From an uncultured Burkholderiaceae bacterium (GTDB lineage: Bacteria; Pseudomonadota; Gammaproteobacteria; Burkholderiales; Burkholderiaceae): DNA of 64,000 nucleotides. Where the stretch lies: assembly GCA_937871985.1 (NCBI GenBank), contig CALMPB010000061.1, forward strand, positions 1-64,000, in the 5' to 3' direction. Below, piece by piece: positions 19,457-27,661 of the stretch (position 1 is its first letter; each line of letters opens with the position of its first letter). The translations under genes were made by a program, and so were the position numbers. A model generated the notes under the pieces. It was not told the DNA's origin, did not search any database, and saw only the letters and a list, made by a program, of their open reading frames with translations.

Positions 19457-19831
19457 CGCATGCTCCCGGTCGGCGCGGCAATGCGCGCAACCAGTTTGCG
19501 AACCCCGCAGGGGCCCGCCGATTCAAGCCAAAGGAGCAGATGCACAGGGCTTGGGGAAAGCCTTGTGTTCCGCTACCCGCCGTTATGGCAAGGCAGCGGC
19601 AGAAGACGAAGTTCTGTGACTACCTTGCAGTTGGAAAATCGATACTAGATCGACAACTGGGACTATCCACAGATAAAACTCCGTCACAAAAAATTGAACT
19701 AGCGCATTCTAGCGCCGCCGCAAAAACGGCACAATTGCCGCATAATCGGCTTGGCGGAATAACAACACATAATCTGCAACCAATCGTATTCTTCCGCCAT
19801 TCCTTCGTACTTTCCTTCAGCGAGGCCGCTC
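19457..19831. promoter_or_regulatory. Divergent control region between mgtA and pirin
   Basis: No gene is supported in these 375 bp. A dyad is visible: CAGTTG (19628-19633) with CAACTG (19654-19659), with CGAT/ATCG nested inside. I see no clear mgtA-type riboswitch, although a leader RNA would have to lie in the mgtA-proximal half; folding was not computed. Confidence 0.35.
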
Positions 19832-20701
19832 ATGCCGGAACTAGTCATAGAACCCCGAATCCACGACCTTGGCGGCGGCTACGAAGTCGGCCGCGTCCTG
19901 CCGTTCCGCAAACGCCGCATGATAGGCCCCTTCATCTTTTTCGACCGGATGGGGCCGCACGAGCTGCCTCAGCCGGTTCCCCGCAGCCTGGACGTCCGCC
20001 CGCATCCCCATATAGGCCTGTCCACGGTCACCTACTTGTTCGATGGGCAAATAACCCATCGCGATAATCTGGGCATAGAGCAGGTCATAGTTCCCGGGGA
20101 TCTCAACTGGATGACGGCGGGCAAGGGCATTGCGCATTCCGAACGCTTCGACGGCATGCGCGAGCGGGGCGGACGCGTCGACGGCATACAGGCCTGGGTG
20201 GCCCTGCCCGAAAACCACGAGGAAGACGACCCGGCCTTCAATCACTACAGCGCGTCCGAGCTGCCCACCTTCAGCGACATCGGCGTTTCGGGGCGCCTGA
20301 TCGCAGGCCGGGCCTTCGGCCTGGAGAGCCCGGCCACCATTCATTCTCCCTTGTTCTATGCCGATATTGCCTTGCAGACGGGCGCCTCGATCACGCCGCC
20401 CGCGGATTACCCGGAGCGGGCGGTCTATGTGGCCGCCGGAAGCGTAGAGATCGAGGCCGTGGCTTATCCCGCGGGCCAGATGATCGTGTTTGCGGCGGGC
20501 TCGGCGCCGGCGGTCAAGGCCCTGGAGGCCAGCCGCGTGATGATGCTGGGCGGCGAACCGCTCGGCCAGCGCCATATCTGGTGGAATTTCGTTTCTTCGC
20601 GCAAGGAACGCATCGAGCAGGCCAAGGCGGATTGGGGAGAAGGGCGGATATTGCTCCCGCAGCTGGACGATCAGGAATTTATTCCCTTGCCAAGCGCATG
20701 A
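19832..20701 (+). CDS. Pirin family protein
   Basis: A 289-residue bicupin of normal pirin length. The N-terminal cupin holds the metal site: the motif RPHPHIGLSTVTYLF gives two His and GKGIAHSERF gives His and Glu. The start LVIEPRIHDLGGGYEVGRVLPF is typical. Bacterial pirins are cytoplasmic iron proteins; some act as quercetinases or modulate pyruvate metabolism or transcription, so the role here is open. It is alone, divergent from mgtA, and followed by a stem-loop. Confidence 0.92.
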   Translation: MPELVIEPRIHDLGGGYEVGRVLPFRKRRMIGPFIFFDRMGPHELPQPVPRSLDVRPHPHIGLSTVTYLFDGQITHRDNLGIEQVIVPGDLNWMTAGKGIAHSERFDGMRERGGRVDGIQAWVALPENHEEDDPAFNHYSASELPTFSDIGVSGRLIAGRAFGLESPATIHSPLFYADIALQTGASITPPADYPERAVYVAAGSVEIEAVAYPAGQMIVFAAGSAPAVKALEASRVMMLGGEPLGQRHIWWNFVSSRKERIEQAKADWGEGRILLPQLDDQEFIPLPSA

Positions 20702-20763
20702 CAACGCCGGGCCGCCGGCCGTGCGCGCAACGCTTTATGTTTTCAGCCTGAAGCCGCCCATCC

Positions 20764-20787
20764 ATGGCCCGCGAAAGTTCGGGCCAT
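20764..20787 (+). terminator. Stem-loop downstream of pirin
   Basis: ATGGCCCG and CGGGCCAT form a perfect 8-base stem with an 8-base loop, followed by only three T. It lies between the pirin stop and the convergent lipoprotein gene, so it may terminate pirin, weakly. Confidence 0.5.
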
Positions 20788-20813
20788 TTCCGCGACAACA
20801 GGCGATTCGCTTT

Positions 20814-21086
20814 TCAACGGCGCCCTCGATACCAGCCGCCGTGTCCCCGCCCGTGCCAGCCGCCGTGGTAATGCCCGCCGCCCCAGTAGCCGAATCCGAA
20901 ATTCAGCGAAACCGGCGGGCCCACGTAGACGGGAGGCGGCGCAACATAAACCGGAGCCGGAGCCACGTAGGCAGGCCCGGAAGGGTAGTAGGCATAGCCA
21001 TCATCCGCCGGTGCATACACTGCGCATCCGCCCAGGACGGAAAGAACAAGAGCCGAAAGAGCGATTCGGCGCAAGATACCGTTCAT
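20814..21086 (-). CDS. Small glycine/tyrosine/proline-rich lipoprotein
   Basis: A 90-residue protein starting MNGILRRIALSALVLSVLGG followed by Cys, i.e. a lipoprotein signal peptide with lipobox LGGC. The mature part is low-complexity: repeats of YVAPxPVYV type (residues about 40-60), then a Gly/His/Arg-rich tail ending GGWYRGRR. Such tails occur in many small exported proteobacterial proteins of unknown function. I start at ATG 21086; the frame extends 7 codons to a TTG. The lipobox +2 residue is Ala, so outer-membrane targeting is expected. No enzymatic role can be assigned. Confidence 0.75.
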   Translation of the reverse strand: MNGILRRIALSALVLSVLGGCAVYAPADDGYAYYPSGPAYVAPAPVYVAPPPVYVGPPVSLNFGFGYWGGGHYHGGWHGRGHGGWYRGRR

Positions 21087-21278
21087 GATTCCATCAGGCC
21101 TTATCAAATAGTTGATCAGATAGTATTTTGACCTCTAACTACCTGTGCGGTTCATAGCTTTAGTCAATTGTTACACAGTAAACATACGCCAATATCCCCT
21201 GTATCGATCGAACCCCGGTCCGCATGATGGCTGATCAAACAACACCCGGATTTTCGACTGGGCTTTTAGTAAAAACCA

Positions 21279-21307
21279 TTATGCCTAAAAATATATTTTG
21301 TGCATAA
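21279..21307. promoter_or_regulatory. AT-rich dyad upstream of the Rieske oxygenase
   Basis: TTATGC (21279-21284) and GCATAA (21302-21307) enclose an A/T-only near-palindrome. It lies about 75 bp before the Rieske gene within a 296-bp gene-free stretch, where an operator for a GntR or MarR repressor would be expected. No regulator gene is adjacent. Confidence 0.3.
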
Positions 21308-21382
21308 AATAACTAAAAGCTGCCGGCTTCCGAGTGGGACATCGGCGGTAATTCGAGCTTCCAACGAACCAAAGGATGAACA

Positions 21383-22453
21383 ATGGCTTATCTGAAAAAC
21401 ACCTGGTATGTCGCCGCGCTGTCGACGGAAGTGGGCCCTGACGAACTGCTCCATAGAAAAATCCTGGGCATGTCGGTTCTTATGTACAGAAAACAGGACG
21501 GAACGGCGGTAGCCATGCGTGATCGATGTCCGCACCGGTTCGCACCCTTGCACCTGGGCAAGCGGGTGGGCGACGACATCGTGTGCCATTACCACGCCCT
21601 GAGGTTCGATTGTTCCGGCCAGTGCACGCACAATCCCCATGGAGAAGGCAACATTCCCAAGGCCGCGCGGGTACAAACGTTCCCATTGGAAGAGCGCCAT
21701 GGTTTTCTTTGGATATGGATGGGCGACAAAGCGGCCGACCTCGATCTGCTGCCCGATTACAGCCCGCTCGACGACGGCCCTCCAACTGGCGTAGGCCACA
21801 CCTATATGCACATGCAGGCCAATTACGAGCTCATCATCGACAATGTCATGGATCTAAGCCACATCGACCACGTCCACGGCGAAATCATCTCCACCCGCGG
21901 CCAATTGTCGCCCATCGTTCCCCAAGTGCGTGAAACCGAGAACTCGGTGTTCGCGCGATGGGAATGGAAGCAAACACCGCCCATCCTGGTGTTGGCCGGA
22001 TTTTTGCCCCATCCGGAGCAGGAAGCCCGGCATTTTTTCGACGTAACCTGGATGCCTCCGGCCAATATCCAGCTCTCGGTGGGCGGGGCGCAGGACGACA
22101 CGCCTTTCGAGCAAGGCGTGGGCGCTTACGATTTGCACACGACCACGCCCGAAACCGAAACCAGCACGCATTACTTCTTCGCAACGCGGCGCAACCATAA
22201 TATCCATGATGCCGACTTCAATGCCATGAAACTCCAGGCCATGCGCGATGCCTTCGAAAAAGAAGACGGCCCCATCATCTACGGTGTGCAGGAAGAAATG
22301 GAAACCACCGATTTCTTCAGCCTGAACCCTGTTCTCATGTCCAACGACGTGGCCGCCGTCAAGGCTCGCAGATTGCTCGCCAGGCTTATCGCCAAAGAGA
22401 AGGAAGGCGTGGACGATAAGGCCGCACCGGCCGTCAGGAATGTTGCCGCTTGA
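21383..22453 (+). CDS. Rieske non-heme iron oxygenase, vanillate O-demethylase (VanA) type
   Basis: A 356-residue oxygenase component. The Rieske cluster ligands are Cys49-x-His51 and Cys68-x2-His71 (CPH ... CHYH); the mononuclear iron site is His160-x4-His165 inside MDLSHIDHVHG, with Asp157 as electron bridge. Length and the start MAYLKNTWYVAALSTEV match VanA-like aryl-ether demethylases and related enzymes. AAAGGATGAAC precedes the ATG. No VanB-type reductase or ferredoxin gene is beside it, so electrons must come from a distant partner. The precise substrate (vanillate, syringate, dicamba-like ether or a steroid) cannot be told from sequence. Confidence 0.88.
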   Translation: MAYLKNTWYVAALSTEVGPDELLHRKILGMSVLMYRKQDGTAVAMRDRCPHRFAPLHLGKRVGDDIVCHYHALRFDCSGQCTHNPHGEGNIPKAARVQTFPLEERHGFLWIWMGDKAADLDLLPDYSPLDDGPPTGVGHTYMHMQANYELIIDNVMDLSHIDHVHGEIISTRGQLSPIVPQVRETENSVFARWEWKQTPPILVLAGFLPHPEQEARHFFDVTWMPPANIQLSVGGAQDDTPFEQGVGAYDLHTTTPETETSTHYFFATRRNHNIHDADFNAMKLQAMRDAFEKEDGPIIYGVQEEMETTDFFSLNPVLMSNDVAAVKARRLLARLIAKEKEGVDDKAAPAVRNVAA

Positions 22454-22524
22454 GCCATTCGGTGCCGTACGGTTCGCAGCCCGGGTTCAGCCGCTGGCAC
22501 AGAAGCCGGGACCTGTGGACATCA

Positions 22525-22559
22525 AGGGTTTGCGGCGGATATTGTCCGCGGCAAACCCT
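22525..22559. repeat. Long GC-rich hairpin after the Rieske gene
   Basis: AGGGTTTGCGGCGGA and TCCGCGGCAAACCCT pair over 15 bases with one mismatch and a 5-base loop. It lies 72 bp downstream of the Rieske stop in the 295-bp gap before the sulfatase. It could end the Rieske transcript, but no T-run follows. Nothing else is recognisable in that gap. Confidence 0.6.
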
Positions 22560-22748
22560 GGGTTTGACGGCATGCCGCCGATGCAAGATTCAGGCCTCCA
22601 GGCCATAAAAGTATGTTACAGTTTTTCAAAATTCGTAATTAGCGATGATTGCCTATTACGATTGCGCAGAAGGCGAGGACGTCTTTGCGGGCTCAGGGCT
22701 TTCTTGGCCGCCCGATTGAACTGAACATGCCCCATCCTGGAGAAGACC

Positions 22749-24920
22749 TTGTACAAAAAGCTCCCAGCTTTGCTTGCGGCGGTAGCTGCCACCATGACTC
22801 TGGCATCCTGCAACGACGGCGGCTCCGACGTCGCGTCCAACAACGCCAATACACCCAATATCCTTTTCGTCATCATGGACGACGTCGGCATCGACCAGAT
22901 GGCGTCCTTCGGCTACGGTGGCGAAACTCCTCCCAGCATGCCCAATATCGACGCCATCGCCAAGGCGGGCGTGCGCTTTCGCAATACCTGGTCCATGCCC
23001 GAATGCTCGCCGGGAAGGGCGTCCTTCTTCGTGGGCCGCTACCCGTTCCGCACCAATATCTATCAGGCCATCGGCGAAAACGACCTGGCCAATTCACAGT
23101 TGTCGCCCTACGACGTCACCGCGCCCAAGCTGCTCAAGCAGGCCAACTATGAAAGCGCCATGTTCGGCAAGTTCCACCTGGCGGGCCCCGAACACAACGA
23201 GGCGGGCGAAGGCACGCCGGCGGAACTGGGCTGGGACTATTTTTACGGCTGGATCGGGGGGCTGCCCGGCTCCATCGACACCACGGCGGGCGGGGTCGCC
23301 GCTACCGGCACCTACAGTTGCGGCTTCGTGCCCGGCCATGGCGTCGGCGGCTCCGGCGCGGACACCGGGGCCTGCTACCAAGCCAACAACTCTTGCTCGC
23401 AAATCACCCGCGCATCGCCGTCGGACGACTCGGCAGGCCTGCAGTGCCTGACCTCGGGCGGCATTTTCGTGCCCAATCAAGCCTGCGGCGGCACCCATCC
23501 CGCGCTGAATTTCACGACTCAAAACGCCTACTACGTTTCGCCGCTGGTCATCATCAACAACGGCAAGGTCGAAGACGTGCCGCTGACCGACCCTCGCGCC
23601 AGGGGCTACCGCACCACCATCGAAACCAACGCGGCCATCGACTGGATCAAGACCCGCTCGCCCAACAAGCCCTGGATGGCCACGGTCAGCTACAGCGCGG
23701 CCCACACCCCCTGGCAACAGCCTCCCGGCAGCCTGTTCAAGAACCGCGACCCGCTCATCGACGGCGCCGACTGCGAAGGTTCCATCGCGGGCAGGGTCAT
23801 CCAGAACAAAATGACCGAAGCCATGGATACCGAGTTCGGCAGGCTGATGGTTGAAACCGGCCTCGCCAAGCGCGGGAGCGACGGCTCGCTGGTCTACGAC
23901 CCCAAGGCCAGCAACACCGTCATCATCATCGTCGGCGACAACGGCACCCTGGGCTCCGCGGTCAAGCTGCCGTTCCAGACCGGGCAGGCCAAGGGTACCG
24001 CTTATCAGACCGGCGTCTGGGATCCGCTGATCATCGCCGGGCCGCAGGTTGCCCAGCCCGACCGCGAAGTCGATCACATGGTCAACATGGTCGACCTGTT
24101 CCAGTTCTTCGGCGAGCTGGCCGGCATCGACGCCCACAAGGCCGTGCCGCGCACCCTCGATTCAGTCGGCATCCTGCCTTATCTGACCAATCCCGGCCAG
24201 GCCAGCCTGCGCACCATCAACTTCACCATGGGCGGCTACAACCTGCAGGCCAACGGCGGCCGGAACCAGCCTTGCGTCATCAGCGGCAGCTGCACGCAAA
24301 TCCCCATCAACAAGGGGGTGTGCGAAGACAACCAGGGCGCCTGGTGGGGCGAAGGGTATACCGATCCCTCGGTGGTGCCCAACGGCGGTACCGGCTACCG
24401 CAGTTGCGCCGCGGTGAACCAGGCTCTGGACAGCGTCAATCAGCCGCTGGTGGATATCCTGCCTGAAATATCCACGGCCATCCGTAACGACAAATACAAA
24501 CTGGTGCAAAACACCACCCAGCATTACGATCAGGCCACCAAGAGCATTACGGACCCCATCGTCACCGAAGAGCTTTACGAGGTCAACGAAGCGGCGCCCA
24601 AGCCTCTGCTCGATACGCCCGACCTCAATCTGCTGCCCGCTACGACCCCGGACACTCAGGCCGCCTACGACGACCTGAAGGCCAAGCTGGACAAGATGCT
24701 GGCTTCCGAACCCTATTGCCCTGGCGACGGCAACAAGGACGGCGTGGTCGATGCCAAGGATGTTTCCAACTGGAGCCGCATCGCCAATCAGTGGGGCCTG
24801 TCCAGCGTCTACGATTTCTTCGTCAATAACCTCCTGGACGGCAAGACGGACGCAACCGACGGCAGCATCATCCAGAACAACCTGGGCAAGACCTGCGAGA
24901 AAAGCTATGGCATCTACTAA
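22749..24920 (+). CDS. Exported Cys-type sulfatase with C-terminal dockerin-like EF-hand region
   Basis: A 723-residue alkaline-phosphatase-superfamily sulfatase. A lipoprotein-type leader ends at LASC (Cys about 21). The N-terminal metal site is NILFVIMDDVGIDQ, and the sulfatase signature Cys86-Ser-Pro-Gly-Arg90 would be converted to formylglycine; VGDNGTLGS supplies C-terminal metal ligands. About 30 Cys/Ser/Gly-rich residues around 180-230 form an insertion. Near the end, Asp660-x-Asn662-x-Asp664-Gly-x2-Asp668 and a second, weaker loop resemble dockerin calcium loops. It should hydrolyse a sulfate ester (or phosphonate) in the periplasm or at the surface. The first codon is TTG, with an AGGAG-like GGAGAAG upstream. 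The next gene encodes its activator. Confidence 0.88.
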   Translation: MYKKLPALLAAVAATMTLASCNDGGSDVASNNANTPNILFVIMDDVGIDQMASFGYGGETPPSMPNIDAIAKAGVRFRNTWSMPECSPGRASFFVGRYPFRTNIYQAIGENDLANSQLSPYDVTAPKLLKQANYESAMFGKFHLAGPEHNEAGEGTPAELGWDYFYGWIGGLPGSIDTTAGGVAATGTYSCGFVPGHGVGGSGADTGACYQANNSCSQITRASPSDDSAGLQCLTSGGIFVPNQACGGTHPALNFTTQNAYYVSPLVIINNGKVEDVPLTDPRARGYRTTIETNAAIDWIKTRSPNKPWMATVSYSAAHTPWQQPPGSLFKNRDPLIDGADCEGSIAGRVIQNKMTEAMDTEFGRLMVETGLAKRGSDGSLVYDPKASNTVIIIVGDNGTLGSAVKLPFQTGQAKGTAYQTGVWDPLIIAGPQVAQPDREVDHMVNMVDLFQFFGELAGIDAHKAVPRTLDSVGILPYLTNPGQASLRTINFTMGGYNLQANGGRNQPCVISGSCTQIPINKGVCEDNQGAWWGEGYTDPSVVPNGGTGYRSCAAVNQALDSVNQPLVDILPEISTAIRNDKYKLVQNTTQHYDQATKSITDPIVTEELYEVNEAAPKPLLDTPDLNLLPATTPDTQAAYDDLKAKLDKMLASEPYCPGDGNKDGVVDAKDVSNWSRIANQWGLSSVYDFFVNNLLDGKTDATDGSIIQNNLGKTCEKSYGIY

Positions 24921-26070
24921 ACCGGGGCGCCGCCGTAAATTCATCGTGGCCGGCACGGCAGCGGTTGCCGTACTTGCCGCGGCAAGCGCGGCGGCCTGGC
25001 TTGCCATGCCTTCGCAGCCGAAGCAGCCGGCCGCACCCACGATAATCATCGGCGACGGCGTCTCCGCGCCCAAGAATATGGCGTGGATTCCCGGCGGCGT
25101 TTTCGAGATGGGCAGCGACAGCAAGCTCGCTCAGCGCAACGAGCGCCCGGCGCATCCGGTCAGGGTGCATGGCTTCTGGATGGACGTCACCGATGTCACC
25201 AATGACGAGTTCGCCGAATTCGTCAAGCAAACCGGCTACGTCACCACAGCCGAGAAAAAGCCCGACTGGAACACCATACGCGTGCAGCTTCCCCCCGGCA
25301 CGCCCAAGCCGCCCGATAGCGTGCTGGTGCCGGGCGCCATGGTCTTCGTGGGCACCCGCGGCCCGGTCAATCTTGCCGACTATTCGCAATGGTGGCGTTA
25401 CGTGCCGGGCGCCGACTGGCGGCACCCGCAAGGCCCCGGCAGCTCCATCGAAGGCAAGGGCAACCATCCTGTCGTGCAGGTCAGCTACGAAGATGCCCTG
25501 GCATACGCCCACTGGGCGGGCAAGCGCCTGCCCAGCGAGGCGGAATGGGAGTTCGCGGCACGCGGAGGCCTGGATCAAGCCACCTACGCGTGGGGCAACG
25601 AGCTCGAGCCCCAGGGCCAGCAGCAGGCCAATTACTGGGACAGCAAGCAGGGGACTTTCCCGGTGGTAAGTCCCAAGGCCGGCGGCGCCCACGGCACCAT
25701 GCCGGTCGGCACCTTCCCGCCGAACGGCTACGGCTTGTCGGACATGACCGGCAACGCCTGGCAATGGGTGTCCGACTGGTACAGTTCCGACTACTTCGCC
25801 AAGCAGGCGGCGAGCGCCCAAAAAGGGCCCATCGACAATCCGCAGGGGCCGGCCAAATCCTTCGACCCTTCCGAGCCCGGCATGCCGGTCAACGCGCCCA
25901 AGCGCGTCATCCGCGGCGGCTCCTTCCTGTGCAACGAAAGCTATTGCCTTTCGTACCGGCCCAGCGCGCGGCGCGGTTCCGACCCGGCCAGCCCCATGTC
26001 CCACGTGGGCTTCCGCCTGGTCAAGGATGCGCCGGCGCCCCGGCAGGTTGCTTCGGCCGCAACGCGCTGA
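24907..26070 (+). CDS. Formylglycine-generating enzyme, membrane-anchored or exported
   Basis: A 387-residue FGE-sulfatase (SUMF1-type) protein. The two copper-binding active-site cysteines are present as Cys342 and Cys347 in GGSFLCNESYCLSYRPSARR, with the same spacing as human Cys336/Cys341. Other family blocks: MAWIPGGVFEMGSD, RLPSEAEWEFAARGG and MTGNAWQWVSDW. Unlike most bacterial FGEs it has an N-terminal basic segment and a hydrophobic stretch (residues about 12-35), with GRRRKFIVAG resembling a Tat or signal-anchor leader, so it would work outside the cytoplasm. Its ATG overlaps the sulfatase end by 14 bp, strongly implying that it matures that sulfatase. Confidence 0.9.
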   Translation: MASTKPGRRRKFIVAGTAAVAVLAAASAAAWLAMPSQPKQPAAPTIIIGDGVSAPKNMAWIPGGVFEMGSDSKLAQRNERPAHPVRVHGFWMDVTDVTNDEFAEFVKQTGYVTTAEKKPDWNTIRVQLPPGTPKPPDSVLVPGAMVFVGTRGPVNLADYSQWWRYVPGADWRHPQGPGSSIEGKGNHPVVQVSYEDALAYAHWAGKRLPSEAEWEFAARGGLDQATYAWGNELEPQGQQQANYWDSKQGTFPVVSPKAGGAHGTMPVGTFPPNGYGLSDMTGNAWQWVSDWYSSDYFAKQAASAQKGPIDNPQGPAKSFDPSEPGMPVNAPKRVIRGGSFLCNESYCLSYRPSARRGSDPASPMSHVGFRLVKDAPAPRQVASAATR

Positions 26071-26400
26071 GCTTCCTGACTTCTGCCGCTTTTGATGGCG
26101 CGAGCCTGCTGCTCACCATGCAGCGGCCCGCCATTGGAACTGAGGCCGCTGCCCTCAGAACCCGGGCATCCGTCATTCTTCGACCACCGGAATAGATAAG
26201 CCGTCCCATCCTTTGTCACCGAGACTGCCTCTGATAGTCCGGCGGCTTCGGTGTTCTTGCGCGCCAGCGTTGCGTGTTTGGATTCCAGCTCCAGGGTCGT
26301 CGGTTTTCCGTCGGAAGGGAGAGCCCTGGCCAGCCAGATGCTGCTGTATCCGGGAATTGCAATCAGCCAAATTGGCTGACGCCAGTGCCCATGCGGCGGG

Positions 26401-26670
26401 GATTAACAAAACATTAGTTATTCTTATTTTAATTCAAAATTAAAAGAATTTGACTTCATTTTTAGCGCTCCATAGACTGCTGTTAATGCCAGCAAGAGAA
26501 TATTCAGGTTTCTTGATTTAATGATTAATAGCCAATCATAAAAATAAAAATTCGTCTGGATTCAAATTAGGCCGGTAATTAAATTTATATATTTCATATT
26601 GATTAAGTTTAATAAAAAAATAATTAAAAAATAATTATCGCTGCGTTTGAAACATTAAAGGAGCAGGAGC
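26401..26670. promoter_or_regulatory. AT-rich leader of the hydroxy-acid/CoA operon
   Basis: Between 26071 and 26670 no gene is supported. The last 270 bases are strikingly AT-rich: I count 55 G or C in 26401-26640, about 23%, against roughly 60% or more around it. A dyad TTTTAATT-CAA-AATTAAAA lies at 26427-26445. This looks like an H-NS-type silenced promoter region and the border of acquired DNA; promoter elements cannot be fixed by eye because many TATAAT-like words occur. Confidence 0.55.
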
Positions 26671-27444
26671 ATGCATGATTTGAAGTTGAACAAGGTTATT
26701 TATAAAACAGAGGGTAAACTCGCCCGGATCATTATGAACCGTCCCGAGGCATTAAATGCCTTCTCGCCAGAGCTGGTTGCCGAGCTTGACGCGGTATCCC
26801 AATTGGTGGAAAACGATAGAGACGTGCGCGTCGTGGCAATTAGCGGAGAGGGGCGTGCTTTTTCGGCGGGAATCGATCTGAAAGCATTGTCGCGTGGCGA
26901 AATTGATTATCCCTACCTTGTCCAATGGGAACGCTTTCTGCATCGTCTGGAAACCATGGATAAAGTCGTCGTCTGCCTGCTCCACGGGTATTGGATCGGC
27001 GGTGGCATGCAACTACCCTTGGCCTGTGATATTCGTGTAGCCACGCCCAGTGCCATAACCGGCATTCCCGCGGCATTGGAAGGGTTGATTCCCAGTTTGG
27101 GGCCGTGGCGTCTGGCGCGGTTTGTCGGGGCCGGCCGAGCCCGAAAACTTACCTTGCTTGGAAACCGCATTGATAGCAAAGAGGCGGGCGAGATGGGCCT
27201 GGTCGACCATTTTGTCAGCGACGAGAACCCGAAAGAAGAGTTCGAGCAGGTGCTCAAACAATATATTGCTACGACTGGCACGGCGGCGCTTGCAAGCAAG
27301 CAATTAATGTGCAGATCCTTTGACCCAGGCTTTACGGACGCATTTAAATATTATCTGGAACTGCAGAAAAAAGTGATGGAAAGCGACGATCTTAAAGAAG
27401 CCCAGAGAGCTTTCAAAGAAAATCGAGAGCCGGTCTGGAAATAA
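26671..27444 (+). CDS. Enoyl-CoA hydratase/isomerase family protein
   Basis: A 257-residue crotonase-fold enzyme. The first oxyanion-hole block is SGEGRAFSAGIDLKALSRG and the second HGYWIGGGMQLPLACDIRVAT, both intact. In the second block and following helix the acidic pair of true hydratases is not clear (IPAALEGLIPSLGPWRL), so it might be a hydratase, isomerase or thioester hydrolase/lyase of the family. AAAGGAG stands ahead of the ATG. It is the first gene of a lower-GC run and sits 217 bp before the acyl-CoA ligase. The codon use (many A/T-ending codons) differs from the flanking genes. Confidence 0.88.
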   Translation: MHDLKLNKVIYKTEGKLARIIMNRPEALNAFSPELVAELDAVSQLVENDRDVRVVAISGEGRAFSAGIDLKALSRGEIDYPYLVQWERFLHRLETMDKVVVCLLHGYWIGGGMQLPLACDIRVATPSAITGIPAALEGLIPSLGPWRLARFVGAGRARKLTLLGNRIDSKEAGEMGLVDHFVSDENPKEEFEQVLKQYIATTGTAALASKQLMCRSFDPGFTDAFKYYLELQKKVMESDDLKEAQRAFKENREPVWK

Positions 27445-27661
27445 GGCGGCATTATTAAAAACGTCACGATAAAAGAGAAGTTGACTCGCCAAAGATTCGT
27501 AGCGCCGCAGCATGAATCGCTTGATATGGCCCGGGCAGACGCTTGTTGAATCGTCAGGTCGTCCGTCTGAAAAGGGGTTATTGAAAGCCGGCGATATTTG
27601 TGTCCCGATAAATAGAAAACGAGCGGCCCGATTTTATATTGGGCTGCGAGAGGCAGCCAAT

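Noticed and set aside
16619..19648. A 1,009-codon open frame on the plus strand
   Set aside because: It is antisense to mgtA, which has every P-type ATPase motif. The product has no recognisable domain and is His/Gln/Gly-rich low complexity, typical of GC-driven antisense frames.
26071..26400. Possible extra gene or mobile-element remnant between the FGE gene and the AT-rich leader
   Set aside because: Only short frames without domains; no transposase, terminal repeats or tRNA remnant seen, so the acquired-DNA border rests on composition alone.
27512..27661. Upstream ATG for the acyl-CoA ligase
   Set aside because: The added 50 residues do not resemble the family and ATG 27662 has a better ribosome site, although the longer form cannot be excluded.
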